A DNA stretch of 64,000 nt from Campylobacter concisus (GCF_002165775.1 NZ_NDYP01000003.1:248001-312000); one strand, 5' to 3'. Positions 19,438 through 31,129 are shown, counted from the first letter of the stretch. Numbers and translations are program-made. The notes: a model not told the origin generated them from the letters alone.

Positions 19438-20976
19438 TTGCTTCGAGATAACTTATTAGCATTTGTTATTTTTGCAATTTGTAGCGTTGGATTTTTCGTT
19501 TGGGGCTATCAGTACATCCCGACAAATAACTACTTTTTATTCTTGATCGCTGGCATGTTTGGTCTTTTTATGGCCTTTAATATCGGTGGAAATGACGTTG
19601 CAAATAGCTTTGGCACAAGCGTTGGTGCTAAGACGCTAACACTTAAGCAAGCTCTCATCATCGCAGCTATTTTTGAGCTTAGCGGTGCGATATTTGCAGG
19701 ATCAGAGGTTACAAATACGATTAGAAACGAGATCGTGAAATTTCCAAGCGATCTAAACCCGATGAAATTTGTCATCATCATGATCTCAGCCCTTCTTAGC
19801 TCAGGCCTTTGGCTATTTTACGCATCCAAAAAAGGTCTGCCAGTCTCGACCACTCACTCGATCGTTGGCGGCATCGTTGGCGCAGGACTTGCTATGGGTT
19901 TTATGATAAAAGATCCAGAGCCATTTAGCATGGTCTCATGGAGCGAGATCGGTAGAATCGCCGTAAGTTGGGTCATTTCGCCACTGCTTGGCGGCGTGAT
20001 GTCTTACATTATATTTGGCTATGTAAAAAGTAAGATTATCGAGCCAACACATGAACTTAAAATGAATCTAAAAGCTCTAAAAGCTGAGCGAAAAGCATAT
20101 AAAGAAAGCTTCATAAAAGCACTAAAAACAAAGCCAGCTGAGGAGCAAATAGCTACTCTTTCAAAGATCGCAGTTATCGACGAGGACGAAATCGAAACCA
20201 CTGAATACAGCGAGTATCGCTCAAAAATTCGCATCATGAAAGATGGTGAAAAAGAGATAGACACTTTTAAAGCGATGAAAAAGCACATCCCAATCATCGC
20301 TGGATTTGCCGCGATGGTGATCTCGTCGATGATGCTTTTTAAAGGGCTAGAGCATATAAATTTAGCCTTTAGTATCATCCAAACCGTCTGGATCATCTTT
20401 GTGATTGGGGCTCTAGCGTATCTTGCAAGCCTTGCTATTATAAACGTCATGAGCAAAAACGATAGCGAAAAAAGTATCAATAGAATTTTCTCATGGTTTC
20501 AAATTTTTACCGCTTCATCTTTTGCATTTTCACACGGCGCAAACGACATTGCAAACGCAGTTGGACCATTTGCCGCTGTGCTTGATGTGCTAAAGACTGG
20601 CTCTATAAACGAAAGCTCGCCGATACCTAGCATCGCAATGGTAACATTTGGCATCTCACTTGTCGTCGGACTTTGGTTTTTAGGCAAAGAGGTGATCACC
20701 ACCATCGGCTCAAAACTAGCTGAAATTTTACCGACAACTGGCTTTAGTGCCGAGCTTGCCTCAAGTATCGTCATACTTCTAGCTACAAAGCTTGGCATAC
20801 CAGTTAGCTCGACGCATATCCTAATAGGCGCGGTTTTGGGCATTGGCATCGTAAATAAAAATGCAAACTGGAAAATGGTAAGACCAATCATTCTTGCTTG
20901 GCTCATCACACTGCCTGCAGCTGCGATATCATCGGCTATATTTTATTTTGCCCTTGCTAAATTTTTAGGCGTTTAG
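19438..20976 (+). CDS. Inorganic phosphate transporter, PiT family
   Basis: Inner-membrane metal-phosphate:H+ symporter, 512 residues. Two inverted PiT repeats are visible by their signature phrases: GGNDVANSFGTSVGAKT (about residue 50) and HGANDIANAVGPFAA (about residue 363). They are separated by a large charged cytoplasmic loop (about 200-285). The segments VSTTHS and VSSTHI are the paired helix motifs of each half. The start is TTG at 19438, with AAGGGGG 5 bases upstream; no better ATG exists. It is divergent from the Ppx/GppA gene, which fits a phosphate-related neighbourhood. Confidence 0.93.
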   Translation: MLRDNLLAFVIFAICSVGFFVWGYQYIPTNNYFLFLIAGMFGLFMAFNIGGNDVANSFGTSVGAKTLTLKQALIIAAIFELSGAIFAGSEVTNTIRNEIVKFPSDLNPMKFVIIMISALLSSGLWLFYASKKGLPVSTTHSIVGGIVGAGLAMGFMIKDPEPFSMVSWSEIGRIAVSWVISPLLGGVMSYIIFGYVKSKIIEPTHELKMNLKALKAERKAYKESFIKALKTKPAEEQIATLSKIAVIDEDEIETTEYSEYRSKIRIMKDGEKEIDTFKAMKKHIPIIAGFAAMVISSMMLFKGLEHINLAFSIIQTVWIIFVIGALAYLASLAIINVMSKNDSEKSINRIFSWFQIFTASSFAFSHGANDIANAVGPFAAVLDVLKTGSINESSPIPSIAMVTFGISLVVGLWFLGKEVITTIGSKLAEILPTTGFSAELASSIVILLATKLGIPVSSTHILIGAVLGIGIVNKNANWKMVRPIILAWLITLPAAAISSAIFYFALAKFLGV

Positions 20977-21043
20977 TCATATTTTTAAGTAGCAAAAAGC
21001 ACCCTATTTTTTAGATATTTTTTGTATAAATCTTATATGAGAG

Positions 21044-21070
21044 CTTGGCAAGTTGATTCAACCTGCCAAG
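21044..21070. terminator. Hairpin between pit and clpB (convergent)
   Basis: CTTGGCA-A-GTT and AAC-C-TGCCAAG pair with a single A/C mismatch around a short loop, 12 bases past the clpB stop. It is the only stable hairpin in this gap and probably ends the clpB message. T-runs around it are weak. Confidence 0.5.
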
Positions 21071-21081
21071 TAAATTTGAAG

Positions 21082-23655
<2,574 letters not shown>

Positions 23656-23687
23656 TAAATCTCCTTGGGTTATTTTATATGGTTGCC

Positions 23688-23717
23688 ATTATATAACTTT
23701 AGTCTTATATTGTCAAG
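23688..23717 (-). promoter_or_regulatory. clpB promoter with HAIR-like (HspR) operator
   Basis: On the minus strand the region reads TTGACA, 17 bases, TATAAT: a perfect sigma70 consensus (-35 at 23716-23711, -10 at 23693-23688). The -35 is part of CTTGACA-N7-ACTAAAG (23717-23697), which resembles the HspR operator HAIR, CTTGAGT-N7-ACTCAAG. The match is 5 of 7 in the left arm and 6 of 7 in the right arm. Binding there would block RNA polymerase. HspR control of clpB is known in Campylobacter and Helicobacter relatives; the site itself is my inference. Confidence 0.65.
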
Positions 23718-23874
23718 TATTTTTATAATGCTTGTCACTCTTTTTATTTAATTGCTAAAATTTGCTGTTATAAATTTGTATCAAAAACTATCCAAAAGCA
23801 AAAATATAAGCTTAAATTTATACTTTTTTTAGCCAAAAGCTAATAGAATTGAGCCAAAAATTATAGGAGAAATT

Positions 23875-25179
23875 TTGAATAAATTTAGTAGATTTTTTGC
23901 ACTAAAAATTACAGGTGCCTTGCTTATCTCAAGCGTAGCAGTGAATGCACTTTTTGCAAAGAGTGAAGACGAAGCAAGTGCGAAGCTTGAAGCACTTTCA
24001 AAGCTTACAAAAACAATTTCAACCGTTGAAAAATACTATGTTGATGATATTAAATTTAAAGAGATCATCGATAAAGCCATTGCTGGTTTAATGCAAAATT
24101 TAGATGCTCACTCAAGCTTTTTAAATGAAAAAGCTTACAAAGATATGCAGGTGCAAACAAGTGGAGAATTTGGTGGCCTTGGCATAACAGTAGGCATTAA
24201 AGATAGCGCATTAACCGTTATCTCACCGATAGAAGATACCCCAGCTGATAAAGCAGGTATAAAATCAGGCGACATTATCTTAAGGATAGATGGGAACTCA
24301 ACTATTGGTACAACGATAGATGAGGCAGTAAATAAAATGCGCGGCAAGCCAAAAACTCCAATAACTATCACAATTTTGCGAAAAGGTGAGCAAAAACCAT
24401 TTGACGTAAAGATCATAAGAGATCTTATAAAAGTTGAGTCTGTCTATGCAAAAATGATAGAAAATGACAACATTCTTTATGTGCGTGTCACAAATTTTGA
24501 CAAAAATGTTGTTACAAAGGTAAAAGAAGCGATCAAAGAATATCCAAAAGCAAGTGGCATCATACTTGATCTTAGGAATAACCCTGGCGGACTTTTAAAT
24601 CAAGCTGTTGATCTAGTTGATCTTTTTGTAGATAACGGCGTCATCGTCTCTCAAAAAGGTCGCGACGCATCTGAAAATGTAGAGTATAAAGCAAGTGCTA
24701 GTAAAACTCTTTCAAAACTACCGCTTGTTGCACTAGTAAATGGCGGAAGTGCTAGTGCTAGCGAGATCGTAAGTGGCTCACTTCAAGATCATAAACGTGC
24801 TGTAATAATCGGCGAAAATACCTTTGGCAAAGGAAGCGTCCAAGTGATCCTACCAATAGACGACACCGAAGCACTAAGACTAACCATCGCAAGATACTAC
24901 TTGCCAAGTGGTAGAACTATCCAAGCAGTTGGCGTAACACCTGATGTAGTCGTGCATCCTGGCAAAGTGCCGCAAAGTGACGATAGTGCATTTAGCATCA
25001 AAGAGAGCGAGCTAAAAGCACACCTAAAAAGCGAGCTAAATAAGATAAATCCTACAAGCGAGGGCAATAAAACTGAAGCAAAAGATGATAAAAAGATAAT
25101 CACGCAAAAAAAAGTTGATGAAGATATTCAATTAAAAACAGCAATTGATACGATCAAAATTTTAAAAATAAAACAATAA
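23875..25179 (+). CDS. ctpA: Carboxy-terminal processing protease (S41 family)
   Basis: Periplasmic serine protease with a Ser/Lys dyad. 434 residues: an N-terminal signal/anchor (about 7-28), a helical N-domain, a PDZ domain (about 95-170, GGLGITVGIKD...GDIILRIDG), then the S41 core. GSASASEIVSGSLQ carries the catalytic Ser and ENTFGKGSVQ the Lys. The start is TTG at 23875 with AGGAGA upstream. A TAGAAT box at 23844-23849 in a T-rich context is the likely -10. It heads the purCSQ operon, 17 bases before purC, a conserved order in Campylobacter. Confidence 0.93.
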   Translation: MNKFSRFFALKITGALLISSVAVNALFAKSEDEASAKLEALSKLTKTISTVEKYYVDDIKFKEIIDKAIAGLMQNLDAHSSFLNEKAYKDMQVQTSGEFGGLGITVGIKDSALTVISPIEDTPADKAGIKSGDIILRIDGNSTIGTTIDEAVNKMRGKPKTPITITILRKGEQKPFDVKIIRDLIKVESVYAKMIENDNILYVRVTNFDKNVVTKVKEAIKEYPKASGIILDLRNNPGGLLNQAVDLVDLFVDNGVIVSQKGRDASENVEYKASASKTLSKLPLVALVNGGSASASEIVSGSLQDHKRAVIIGENTFGKGSVQVILPIDDTEALRLTIARYYLPSGRTIQAVGVTPDVVVHPGKVPQSDDSAFSIKESELKAHLKSELNKINPTSEGNKTEAKDDKKIITQKKVDEDIQLKTAIDTIKILKIKQ

Positions 25180-25196
25180 ATTAGAAGGAGATCTCC

Positions 25197-25907
25197 ATGC
25201 AAAAAAGAGAGCTTATTTACGAGGGAAAAGGTAAAAAAATGTATGCCACAGACGATGCAAATCTGCTTGTGGCTGAATTTAAAGACGATCTAACAGCATT
25301 TGATGCTCAAAAAAGAGGCAACGAAGCTGGTAAAGGCGCATTAAATAATAAAATTTCAACACAGCTTTTTAAGCTTTTGGAGAGTAAAGGCATCGTGACT
25401 GACCTAGTTGAGACTATCAGCGACACTGAGCAAGTAGTCAAAAAATGCGAGATTATTCCTCTTGAAGTTGTTGTTAGAAACATTGCAACTGGTTCACTAA
25501 GTAAAAGACTTGGCATAAAAGAAGGCACGGTTTTACCTTTTACACTTGTTGAGTTTTACTACAAAAATGACGATTTACACGATCCATTAGTAACAGATGA
25601 GCACTGTATCATTATGGGATTAGTAAAGAGCGAAAAAGATCTTCAAACTCTAAGACACACAGCAAGGGAGATCAACTCTATATTATTTAAATTTTTTGCC
25701 GAAAGAGATCTAAAATTAGTTGATTTTAAAATAGAATTTGGTATCGATAAAGATGGCAATATCATTTTAGCTGATGAGATAAGCCCTGATAGTTGTAGAT
25801 TCTGGGATGCTAAAACTAATGAAAAACTTGATAAAGATAGATTTAGACAAGACCTTGGTAGCGTAAAAGTCGCTTACGAAGAAGTTTTAAGAAGAATTCT
25901 TTCTTAA
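25197..25907 (+). CDS. purC: SAICAR synthetase
   Basis: Phosphoribosylaminoimidazole-succinocarboxamide synthase, the aspartate-adding step of de novo purine synthesis. 236 residues, the usual short bacterial length. Signature phrases are YEGKGKKMY (ATP site), [24 protein letters not shown] and [14 protein letters not shown]. The ATG is preceded by AAGGAG. It is followed after 8 bases by purS. Confidence 0.97.
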   Translation: MQKRELIYEGKGKKMYATDDANLLVAEFKDDLTAFDAQKRGNEAGKGALNNKISTQLFKLLESKGIVTDLVETISDTEQVVKKCEIIPLEVVVRNIATGSLSKRLGIKEGTVLPFTLVEFYYKNDDLHDPLVTDEHCIIMGLVKSEKDLQTLRHTAREINSILFKFFAERDLKLVDFKIEFGIDKDGNIILADEISPDSCRFWDAKTNEKLDKDRFRQDLGSVKVAYEEVLRRILS

Positions 25908-25915
25908 GGACAAAG

Positions 25916-26152
25916 ATGAAAGCTGTTGTAAATATAGCATTAAGAAGTGGGGTCCTTGACCCTGCTGGCAAAGCAGTGGAGCATGCTTTAAATTCTCTTG
26001 GATTTAGTGGTGTGTCAAATGTCAGAATAGGCAAACAAATTGTTTTAGACATAGACGAGAACGATAAAGCTAAAGCAAACGAGCAGCTAAAAGTGATGTG
26101 TGAAGAACTTTTAGCAAATACTGTCATCGAAGACTATGAGATCGTGTTATGA
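25916..26152 (+). CDS. purS: Phosphoribosylformylglycinamidine synthase subunit PurS
   Basis: 78-residue small subunit of the FGAM synthase complex PurS-PurQ-PurL; it bridges the glutaminase to PurL. The pattern ALRSGVLDPAGKAVEHALNS followed by GKQIVLDID is diagnostic. Its last four bases (ATGA) overlap the purQ start, so the two are translationally coupled. A small purL is expected elsewhere in the genome; it is not in this window. Confidence 0.95.
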   Translation: MKAVVNIALRSGVLDPAGKAVEHALNSLGFSGVSNVRIGKQIVLDIDENDKAKANEQLKVMCEELLANTVIEDYEIVL

Positions 26153-26814
26153 AAGTAGCGATTATACTTTTTCCTGGCACAAACTGCGAAGAAGACACAG
26201 CTCACGCATTTAAATTGCTTGGATGCCAAACACAGATCATTTGGCACAAAGAAGATAAGATTGACGCTGATCTAGTCGTACTTCCAGGCGGTTTTAGCTA
26301 TGGAGATTATCTAAGAACAGCTGCGATAGCTAAATTTAGCCCAGCTATGCAAGCTGTAAAAGAGCATGCAAAAAAAGGCGGCTATATCTTAGGAATTTGC
26401 AATGGTTTTCAGATGCTGCTTGAGCTTGGACTCTTAAAGGGTGCGATGAGAAGAAATGAAAATTTAAATTTCGTCTCAAAATACCATCATCTAAAGGTAA
26501 TCTCAAATAACAATAAATTCTTAGCAAATTTAGCCAAAAATGAAGTAGTTAATATCCCTATTGCTCACGGCGAGGGCAACTATTATACTGATGAAAACAC
26601 TCTAAAAAACCTTTACGACAACGATCAAGTATTACTAAAATACTGTGATGCTAAAGGTAACAAAATAAATCCAAATGGCTCAGTCGATAATATAGCTGGA
26701 ATTTGTGATGAGAGCAAAAAGATTTTTGGTCTTATGCCTCATCCTGAGCGCGCTTGTGAGAAAATTTTAGGCACAGATGATGGCATGAAGATGCTAAAAG
26801 GTCTAGTTTGGTAA
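26149..26814 (+). CDS. purQ: Phosphoribosylformylglycinamidine synthase subunit PurQ (glutaminase)
   Basis: Class I glutamine amidotransferase that delivers ammonia to PurL. 221 residues. The nucleophile Cys sits in GICNGFQMLLELGLL (about residue 84), and the His-Glu pair is in MPHPERA near the C-terminus. PGGFSYGDYLR is the oxyanion-strand region. Length and order purC-purS-purQ are standard. Confidence 0.96.
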   Translation: MKVAIILFPGTNCEEDTAHAFKLLGCQTQIIWHKEDKIDADLVVLPGGFSYGDYLRTAAIAKFSPAMQAVKEHAKKGGYILGICNGFQMLLELGLLKGAMRRNENLNFVSKYHHLKVISNNNKFLANLAKNEVVNIPIAHGEGNYYTDENTLKNLYDNDQVLLKYCDAKGNKINPNGSVDNIAGICDESKKIFGLMPHPERACEKILGTDDGMKMLKGLVW

Positions 26815-28103
26815 AACATTTTCTTTTTGTCTCCCTACTCATAATAAATTTATTTGCTGTAAACACTGATGAAGTTAGTGTTTTTGATATGATGGATGAA
26901 GCCAGGGAGGATAAATTTGTAAATAGTCCTGCCGCAAAGCCGAAAACTCAAAAACCAGCTAAAGAGCAAGACTTTTCAAGAAAATTTGTATCACCACAGC
27001 CAGAGCGCATCACTCCGGAACAGATGAGAAATATCGTGCCAACAAATGAACCAGATATTAATGTTCCTGATAATCAAATTTACGATAAGATCAAAGTCAA
27101 AGAACTTCTTTTAAAAGCCACAAACGTACCAAAAAATGTTGTTATAGGGGAAATTTTTAATGTTGAGATAGTGGCTGATACGCAAAATGACCTTGAGTTT
27201 GAGTTTGAGACACAGCTTGATGAAACAAATATCAAATGGCTAAATAAGAAAAATTTTCAATGGGTAAAAAGCGAAGACAACAAATATGTAGGTACTTTTT
27301 ATCTTGAAGCAACAAGCATTGATGCAAAGACTTTAAAAGTTAGCTTGGATCTAAAAAGAAATGGCGAAAACTATCAAAACTCAAGTATAAATATCTTTTT
27401 GCCAAAGCTAAAAGAGCTTAGAAGCGATGAGAATTACAACCATATCGTGGCTGATAATCTTGAAGTTAGGAAATTTAAGACAACAAAATTTGATGATATA
27501 AACAATATCATGGTTGTAGAAATTTATGGTAACAACGTAGATCTAAGTGCTTTTAATATTGAAAATAAAACGATATTAAAGCAAGGCGTAGATACGATAA
27601 ATGGCGACTTTAACTCACAAAGTGCATATTATTTTGCAGTATTTAAGCCAAATAAAAAATCGCTTGACTTTAACTACTACAACCTAAAAAAGGCTAAATT
27701 TGAAAGCTTTTCTTTGCCAGTGAGTGTCGAAGATGACGATGTCAGCACACAAATCGGACTAAACCCAAAACAAAGCGAGTTTAGCACCTATAAAGATATC
27801 ACGATATACTCTTGTGCGGTAATTTTTATATTATTAGCTATTTGGCGCAGAAGGCTTAGCTACTTTTTTGTAGCAGCTGTTTTTATCGCACTTGGAATTT
27901 ATACCTACAACCCTTTTGGTAAGGCTATTCTAAAACCAGATATTAGCGTTTCGATCTTGCCTACAAAAAACTCAACCATTTTTTACACATCTCGTAAAAA
28001 TGAAAATGTAGAAATTTTAGACATAAAAGGTGACTACTCAAAAATTTTATTTGCTGATGGTAAGATTGGCTGGGTAAAAAAGGATAATCTTGTTAAAAAT
28101 TAG
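26808..28103 (+). CDS. Membrane protein with C-terminal SH3-like domain, function unknown
   Basis: 431 residues, starting at TTG 26808 inside the end of purQ (7-base overlap). An N-terminal signal peptide (about 1-18) is followed by a Pro/Lys-rich linker and a beta-rich periplasmic region (about 95-325). Two adjacent transmembrane segments come next (about 330-345 and 350-366), then a C-terminal SH3-like domain (about 378-431, ending GKIGWVKKDNLVKN). The layout resembles BatD-like or cell-wall SH3 proteins, but I cannot name a function. The same unnamed gene follows purQ in C. jejuni, as recalled, so the linkage is conserved. It overlaps plsC by 14 bases. Confidence 0.82.
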   Translation: MVKHFLFVSLLIINLFAVNTDEVSVFDMMDEAREDKFVNSPAAKPKTQKPAKEQDFSRKFVSPQPERITPEQMRNIVPTNEPDINVPDNQIYDKIKVKELLLKATNVPKNVVIGEIFNVEIVADTQNDLEFEFETQLDETNIKWLNKKNFQWVKSEDNKYVGTFYLEATSIDAKTLKVSLDLKRNGENYQNSSINIFLPKLKELRSDENYNHIVADNLEVRKFKTTKFDDINNIMVVEIYGNNVDLSAFNIENKTILKQGVDTINGDFNSQSAYYFAVFKPNKKSLDFNYYNLKKAKFESFSLPVSVEDDDVSTQIGLNPKQSEFSTYKDITIYSCAVIFILLAIWRRRLSYFFVAAVFIALGIYTYNPFGKAILKPDISVSILPTKNSTIFYTSRKNENVEILDIKGDYSKILFADGKIGWVKKDNLVKN

Positions 28104-28758
28104 AGCTTTATTTTTTGCTATTGAGTTTGTTATCAGCGTTGTTCTAGTTGTCTTTTTTATGTGGCTATTTAATGATAAAAATAGAGCCATAAGAAAATTT
28201 TGGGGAAGATCGCAAAGGTTTTTTGGTGGATATAAACTTGAAGTAATTGGTGATTTTAAAGATGAGGCCAATATCTTGCTTATAAATCATCAAAGTATGC
28301 TTGACATTATTGTGCTTGAAGAGGTTCATCCAAAAAATCTTTGCTGGATAGCAAAGGCACAAATCGGCAAAATTCCTATAATTGGTAAAATTTTGAGCCT
28401 GCCAAAGATGATAGCAGTTGAGCGTGAAAATAAGCACTCTTTAATAAAACTTTTAAAAGAGGCTAAAGATAGAGTTGAAAATGGTCGTGTTTTAGCTATT
28501 TTTCCTGAAGGAACAAGATCGCAAACTAACAAGCTTTTACCATTTAAAGGCGGAGCTAAAATGCTTGTAGAAAAGCTAAATTTAAAAGTTCAGCCTATTG
28601 TGATTATTGGGAGCGATGCTTTAAAAGTAAAGGAGTTTAGCTTTAAAAAAGCAGATATTAAAATATTTTGTCTTGATCTAGTAGATACCTCTAAAGAAAA
28701 CTGGTTAGAGGCAACTAGAGAGAGTATGCAAAAAGTCCTAGACGAAAATAGAAAATAA
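28090..28758 (+). CDS. plsC: 1-acyl-sn-glycerol-3-phosphate acyltransferase
   Basis: Makes phosphatidic acid from lysophosphatidic acid at the inner membrane. 222 residues with one N-terminal membrane segment (about 5-25), catalytic motif NHQSMLD (the H-x4-D pattern, about residues 61-67) and the substrate motif FPEGTRS (about 139). Normal length. It starts at TTG 28090, with AAAAAGGA upstream, inside the preceding gene. Confidence 0.94.
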   Translation: MLKIRALFFAIEFVISVVLVVFFMWLFNDKNRAIRKFWGRSQRFFGGYKLEVIGDFKDEANILLINHQSMLDIIVLEEVHPKNLCWIAKAQIGKIPIIGKILSLPKMIAVERENKHSLIKLLKEAKDRVENGRVLAIFPEGTRSQTNKLLPFKGGAKMLVEKLNLKVQPIVIIGSDALKVKEFSFKKADIKIFCLDLVDTSKENWLEATRESMQKVLDENRK

Positions 28759-28762
28759 ATTT

Positions 28763-28784
28763 GGCTTTGCAAATTTACAAAGCC
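28763..28784 (+). terminator. Hairpin after plsC
   Basis: GGCTTTG (28763-28769) pairs with CAAAGCC (28778-28784) around an 8-base loop, 5 bases after the plsC stop. It is a probable terminator of the ctpA-pur-plsC operon, with no strong T-tract. Confidence 0.55.
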
Positions 28785-28800
28785 CCCTGCTTCTATATCA

Positions 28801-28847
28801 TTATCTATAAAAATTTGATTTTATATACTAGAAATTTTTATAGATAA
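28801..28847. repeat. Perfect 16-bp inverted repeat between plsC and the chemoreceptor gene
   Basis: TTATCTATAAAAATTT (28801-28816) is exactly repeated in inverse at 28832-28847 around a 15-base loop. It sits between two other hairpins in a convergent gap. It may be a bidirectional terminator or a remnant of a lost element. Confidence 0.75.
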
Positions 28848-28856
28848 ATTTAAAAT

Positions 28857-28876
28857 GGTCTAGCGGGAGCTAGACC
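28857..28876 (-). terminator. Terminator of the chemoreceptor gene
   Basis: On the minus strand GGTCTAGC and GCTAGACC form a perfect 8-bp stem with the tetraloop TCCC, followed by ATTTTAAATTT. It starts 29 bases past the stop of the chemoreceptor gene. Good match to an intrinsic terminator. Confidence 0.7.
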
Positions 28877-28904
28877 TAAAAATATTAGCTTAAGAGGTAA
28901 GCTT

Positions 28905-30881
28905 TCAAGTCCTAAAGACACTAAGTTTTGAATTTAATGCATCTGTCATCTTGTTTAGATGTTCTGCTGCTGAAGCTATCTCTTCAACACTTCTAGCATT
29001 TTCAGATGAAATTTGGTTGATATTTGAGATGCCTTCCATGATTTCATTTACATTTTTGCCAGTTGCGATGTAGTCTTGCATAGTCTTATCAGACATTGCT
29101 ATGGCGTTATTCATTGTCTCACTCATAACATTTATAGTTTTTTCAACGTCGCTTGCCACGTGAGTTAGCTCTTGGATCTGTTTAGAGTTGATACCCATTT
29201 GCTCACTGCTATCATTGATCGCTTGGACGATGACATTGATAGTTGCATTTATCTCAGTTAAGCTCTTTTGAGTCCTCTCAGCTAGCTGTCTAACTTCATC
29301 AGCAACAACGGCAAAGCCACGTCCATGCTCACCTGCTCTTGCAGCCTCAATAGCGGCATTAAGTGCAAGTAAATTTGTCTGATCGGCTATATCATTGATA
29401 ACAACAAGAACTGATTTTACCTGCTCAGCATCACGGCTAAGCTGATCGATCTTATCAGCCATTTGATTTTCTACATTAGCAGAATCAATAATCTGCGCCG
29501 ATAGCGATCTTATAGCTTCAGTTGCCGTTTTTATATGTGTGCTTGCTTTTTGAAGATCGTCTTTGCCAGCTTGAGCTACCGCTAAAGATTCTTTCATATT
29601 TTCTTGCATTACTTTACATCTTTGATTTGTCTCTTCTACTATTTCAGTTGATTTTTCTACACGTTTGCCTGTTTGTAGAGATGTAGAACTAAGCTCATTC
29701 GCAACGGAGCTATTTTCACTTGAAAGGTGCTTTGTATCACTTATTAATACCCTTATTCTTTCAATAAAATCATTTATATCTCTACTTATCTTAGCTATCT
29801 CATCTTTACCATAAATAGGAATTTTAATTGTAAAGTCCGATGTTATCGCATTTAAATTTGTTCCTAGTCTATCGATAGGACTTGCAACCATCTTTTTAAG
29901 TAAGAGCATCGAAACAGCTATCAAAAGTAAGGTAACTATGATGCTTGCTATGATGAAATTTTTACTAACTACTTTTAGTGGTGTTAAAAAATCATCAGTA
30001 ACAGCTGAACCTAAAACCATCCAGTCTAGTTTATCAAATGACTCAAAAGCAACTATGCAGTCAACCCCATCAATTATAATAGGCTCAATGCCCTTTCCTT
30101 TTTTAACAATATTATCCATAGTAGTTTTTAATTCACTGCTTAGCTCTTGATTTGCCTTGGTTGGATGAAAGTCAAATTTACCAGTTTTAGTATTGTAAAG
30201 AGAAAAATATCCATGCTTACCAAGTTTCATCTCAGAAAAAGTCTTTTTCATATTGTTTAATCCCTCGGTAGGATCATAACCAACAAATAAAATTCCTATT
30301 ACCTCGTTATTTTCAATAATAGGATCATAAATACTCATATAGTTGCGTCCAAATAAATTTACAACGCCTATATACCTCTCTTTATTCATGATATTTTTAT
30401 AGGCTTGACCGCTTTTGTCAAGCATTGTACCAACAGCTCTGCCACCATCAGCCTTCGTCACTGATGTACTAACTCTTAAAAAATTATCACCTGATTTTGC
30501 AAAAATCGTTGAAATTCCGCCTTTTGTAGCGTTGTTAAATTTATCTAGAATATCGTAGTTATTGTTTAAAATACCATTTTGAGATATTAGTTCTATCGCT
30601 TCGTATTTACCAGTCTTACTCATCTGGTGATTGGTTGAAATTTTTCCGATCATCTCTTTAAAAACACTCATTATTAGCTCTGCACTACTTACATTATCTT
30701 TTTCAAATAATTTAACCGTATTCATAGCAAGCTGGACGTTTTGTTCTACTGTCGTAAGCACACCATCTTTTATCTCGCGCTCTAAAATATTTGATGTATA
30801 TATGACAAAACATGTCATAGATACTGCCAAAACCGTAGCAATCGTTGCTGAAACTTTTACCAAAATGCTTCGTAAATTCAT
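28905..30881 (-). CDS. Methyl-accepting chemotaxis protein with Cache-type sensor
   Basis: Transmembrane chemoreceptor, 658 residues. TM1 is at about 7-29. The periplasmic Cache-like ligand domain (about 35-295) contains the family phrases [11 protein letters not shown] and [10 protein letters not shown]2 is at about 300-322, followed by a HAMP region (about 325-378) and the cytoplasmic signalling domain. The hairpin tip is [40 protein letters not shown], cited by its positions, about 497-536. No C-terminal CheR-docking pentapeptide is present. The ligand is unknown. In C. jejuni this interval holds crcB between plsC and htpG (recalled), so the receptor looks like an insertion or replacement here. 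Confidence 0.93.
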   Translation of the reverse strand: MNLRSILVKVSATIATVLAVSMTCFVIYTSNILEREIKDGVLTTVEQNVQLAMNTVKLFEKDNVSSAELIMSVFKEMIGKISTNHQMSKTGKYEAIELISQNGILNNNYDILDKFNNATKGGISTIFAKSGDNFLRVSTSVTKADGGRAVGTMLDKSGQAYKNIMNKERYIGVVNLFGRNYMSIYDPIIENNEVIGILFVGYDPTEGLNNMKKTFSEMKLGKHGYFSLYNTKTGKFDFHPTKANQELSSELKTTMDNIVKKGKGIEPIIIDGVDCIVAFESFDKLDWMVLGSAVTDDFLTPLKVVSKNFIIASIIVTLLLIAVSMLLLKKMVASPIDRLGTNLNAITSDFTIKIPIYGKDEIAKISRDINDFIERIRVLISDTKHLSSENSSVANELSSTSLQTGKRVEKSTEIVEETNQRCKVMQENMKESLAVAQAGKDDLQKASTHIKTATEAIRSLSAQIIDSANVENQMADKIDQLSRDAEQVKSVLVVINDIADQTNLLALNAAIEAARAGEHGRGFAVVADEVRQLAERTQKSLTEINATINVIVQAINDSSEQMGINSKQIQELTHVASDVEKTINVMSETMNNAIAMSDKTMQDYIATGKNVNEIMEGISNINQISSENARSVEEIASAAEHLNKMTDALNSKLSVFRT

Positions 30882-30914
30882 TTTGTCTCCTTTTTTCTAA
30901 AAATTTTCGCCTTG

Positions 30915-30923
30915 ATTATAGCA
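30915..30923 (-). promoter_or_regulatory. Extended -10 of the chemoreceptor gene
   Basis: The minus strand reads TGCTATAAT, an extended -10 (TGnTATAAT), 34 bases before the start codon. No sigma28 consensus was seen, so the receptor is probably transcribed by the housekeeping sigma factor. Confidence 0.55.
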
Positions 30924-31040
30924 CTATTTTAAATAAACTTTATACAAGAATGCATAATTAATAATAATTAATAAATTATCATTATTATTTTATTCATAAA
31001 CTATAACTTTTTTGAAATCATTTTAAAAAATTAATTTAAA

Positions 31041-31097
31041 AACCTTGATAGTAATGCTATCAAGGTTAAGTATATTTTTATCACTTTGTGTTATAAT
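31041..31097 (+). promoter_or_regulatory. htpG promoter with HAIR-like operator
   Basis: AACCTTGATAG and CTATCAAGGTT (31041-31051 and 31057-31067) form a perfect 11-bp inverted repeat. Within it lies CTTGATA-N7-TATCAAG, which keeps the geometry and the outer CTTGA/TCAAG of the HspR box HAIR. Directly after it come TTAAGTATAT (a good match to the Campylobacter -35 region), CTTTGTG and TATAAT (31092-31097). The operator therefore abuts the -35 region. Confidence 0.65.
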
Positions 31098-31129
31098 CTG
31101 CCAAAAATTTTAAAAGAAGGAAAAGAAAA

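Noticed and set aside
20019..20909. Two antisense frames of 153 and 136 codons inside the Pit transporter gene
   Set aside because: Hydrophobic mirror of a membrane protein gene; rich in Ser/Ile/Met from reversed codons, no ribosome site, no known family.
31041..31067. The inverted repeat before htpG as a terminator
   Set aside because: No gene on the plus strand ends upstream of it and the chemoreceptor runs the other way; the repeat abuts the htpG promoter, so an operator is more likely.
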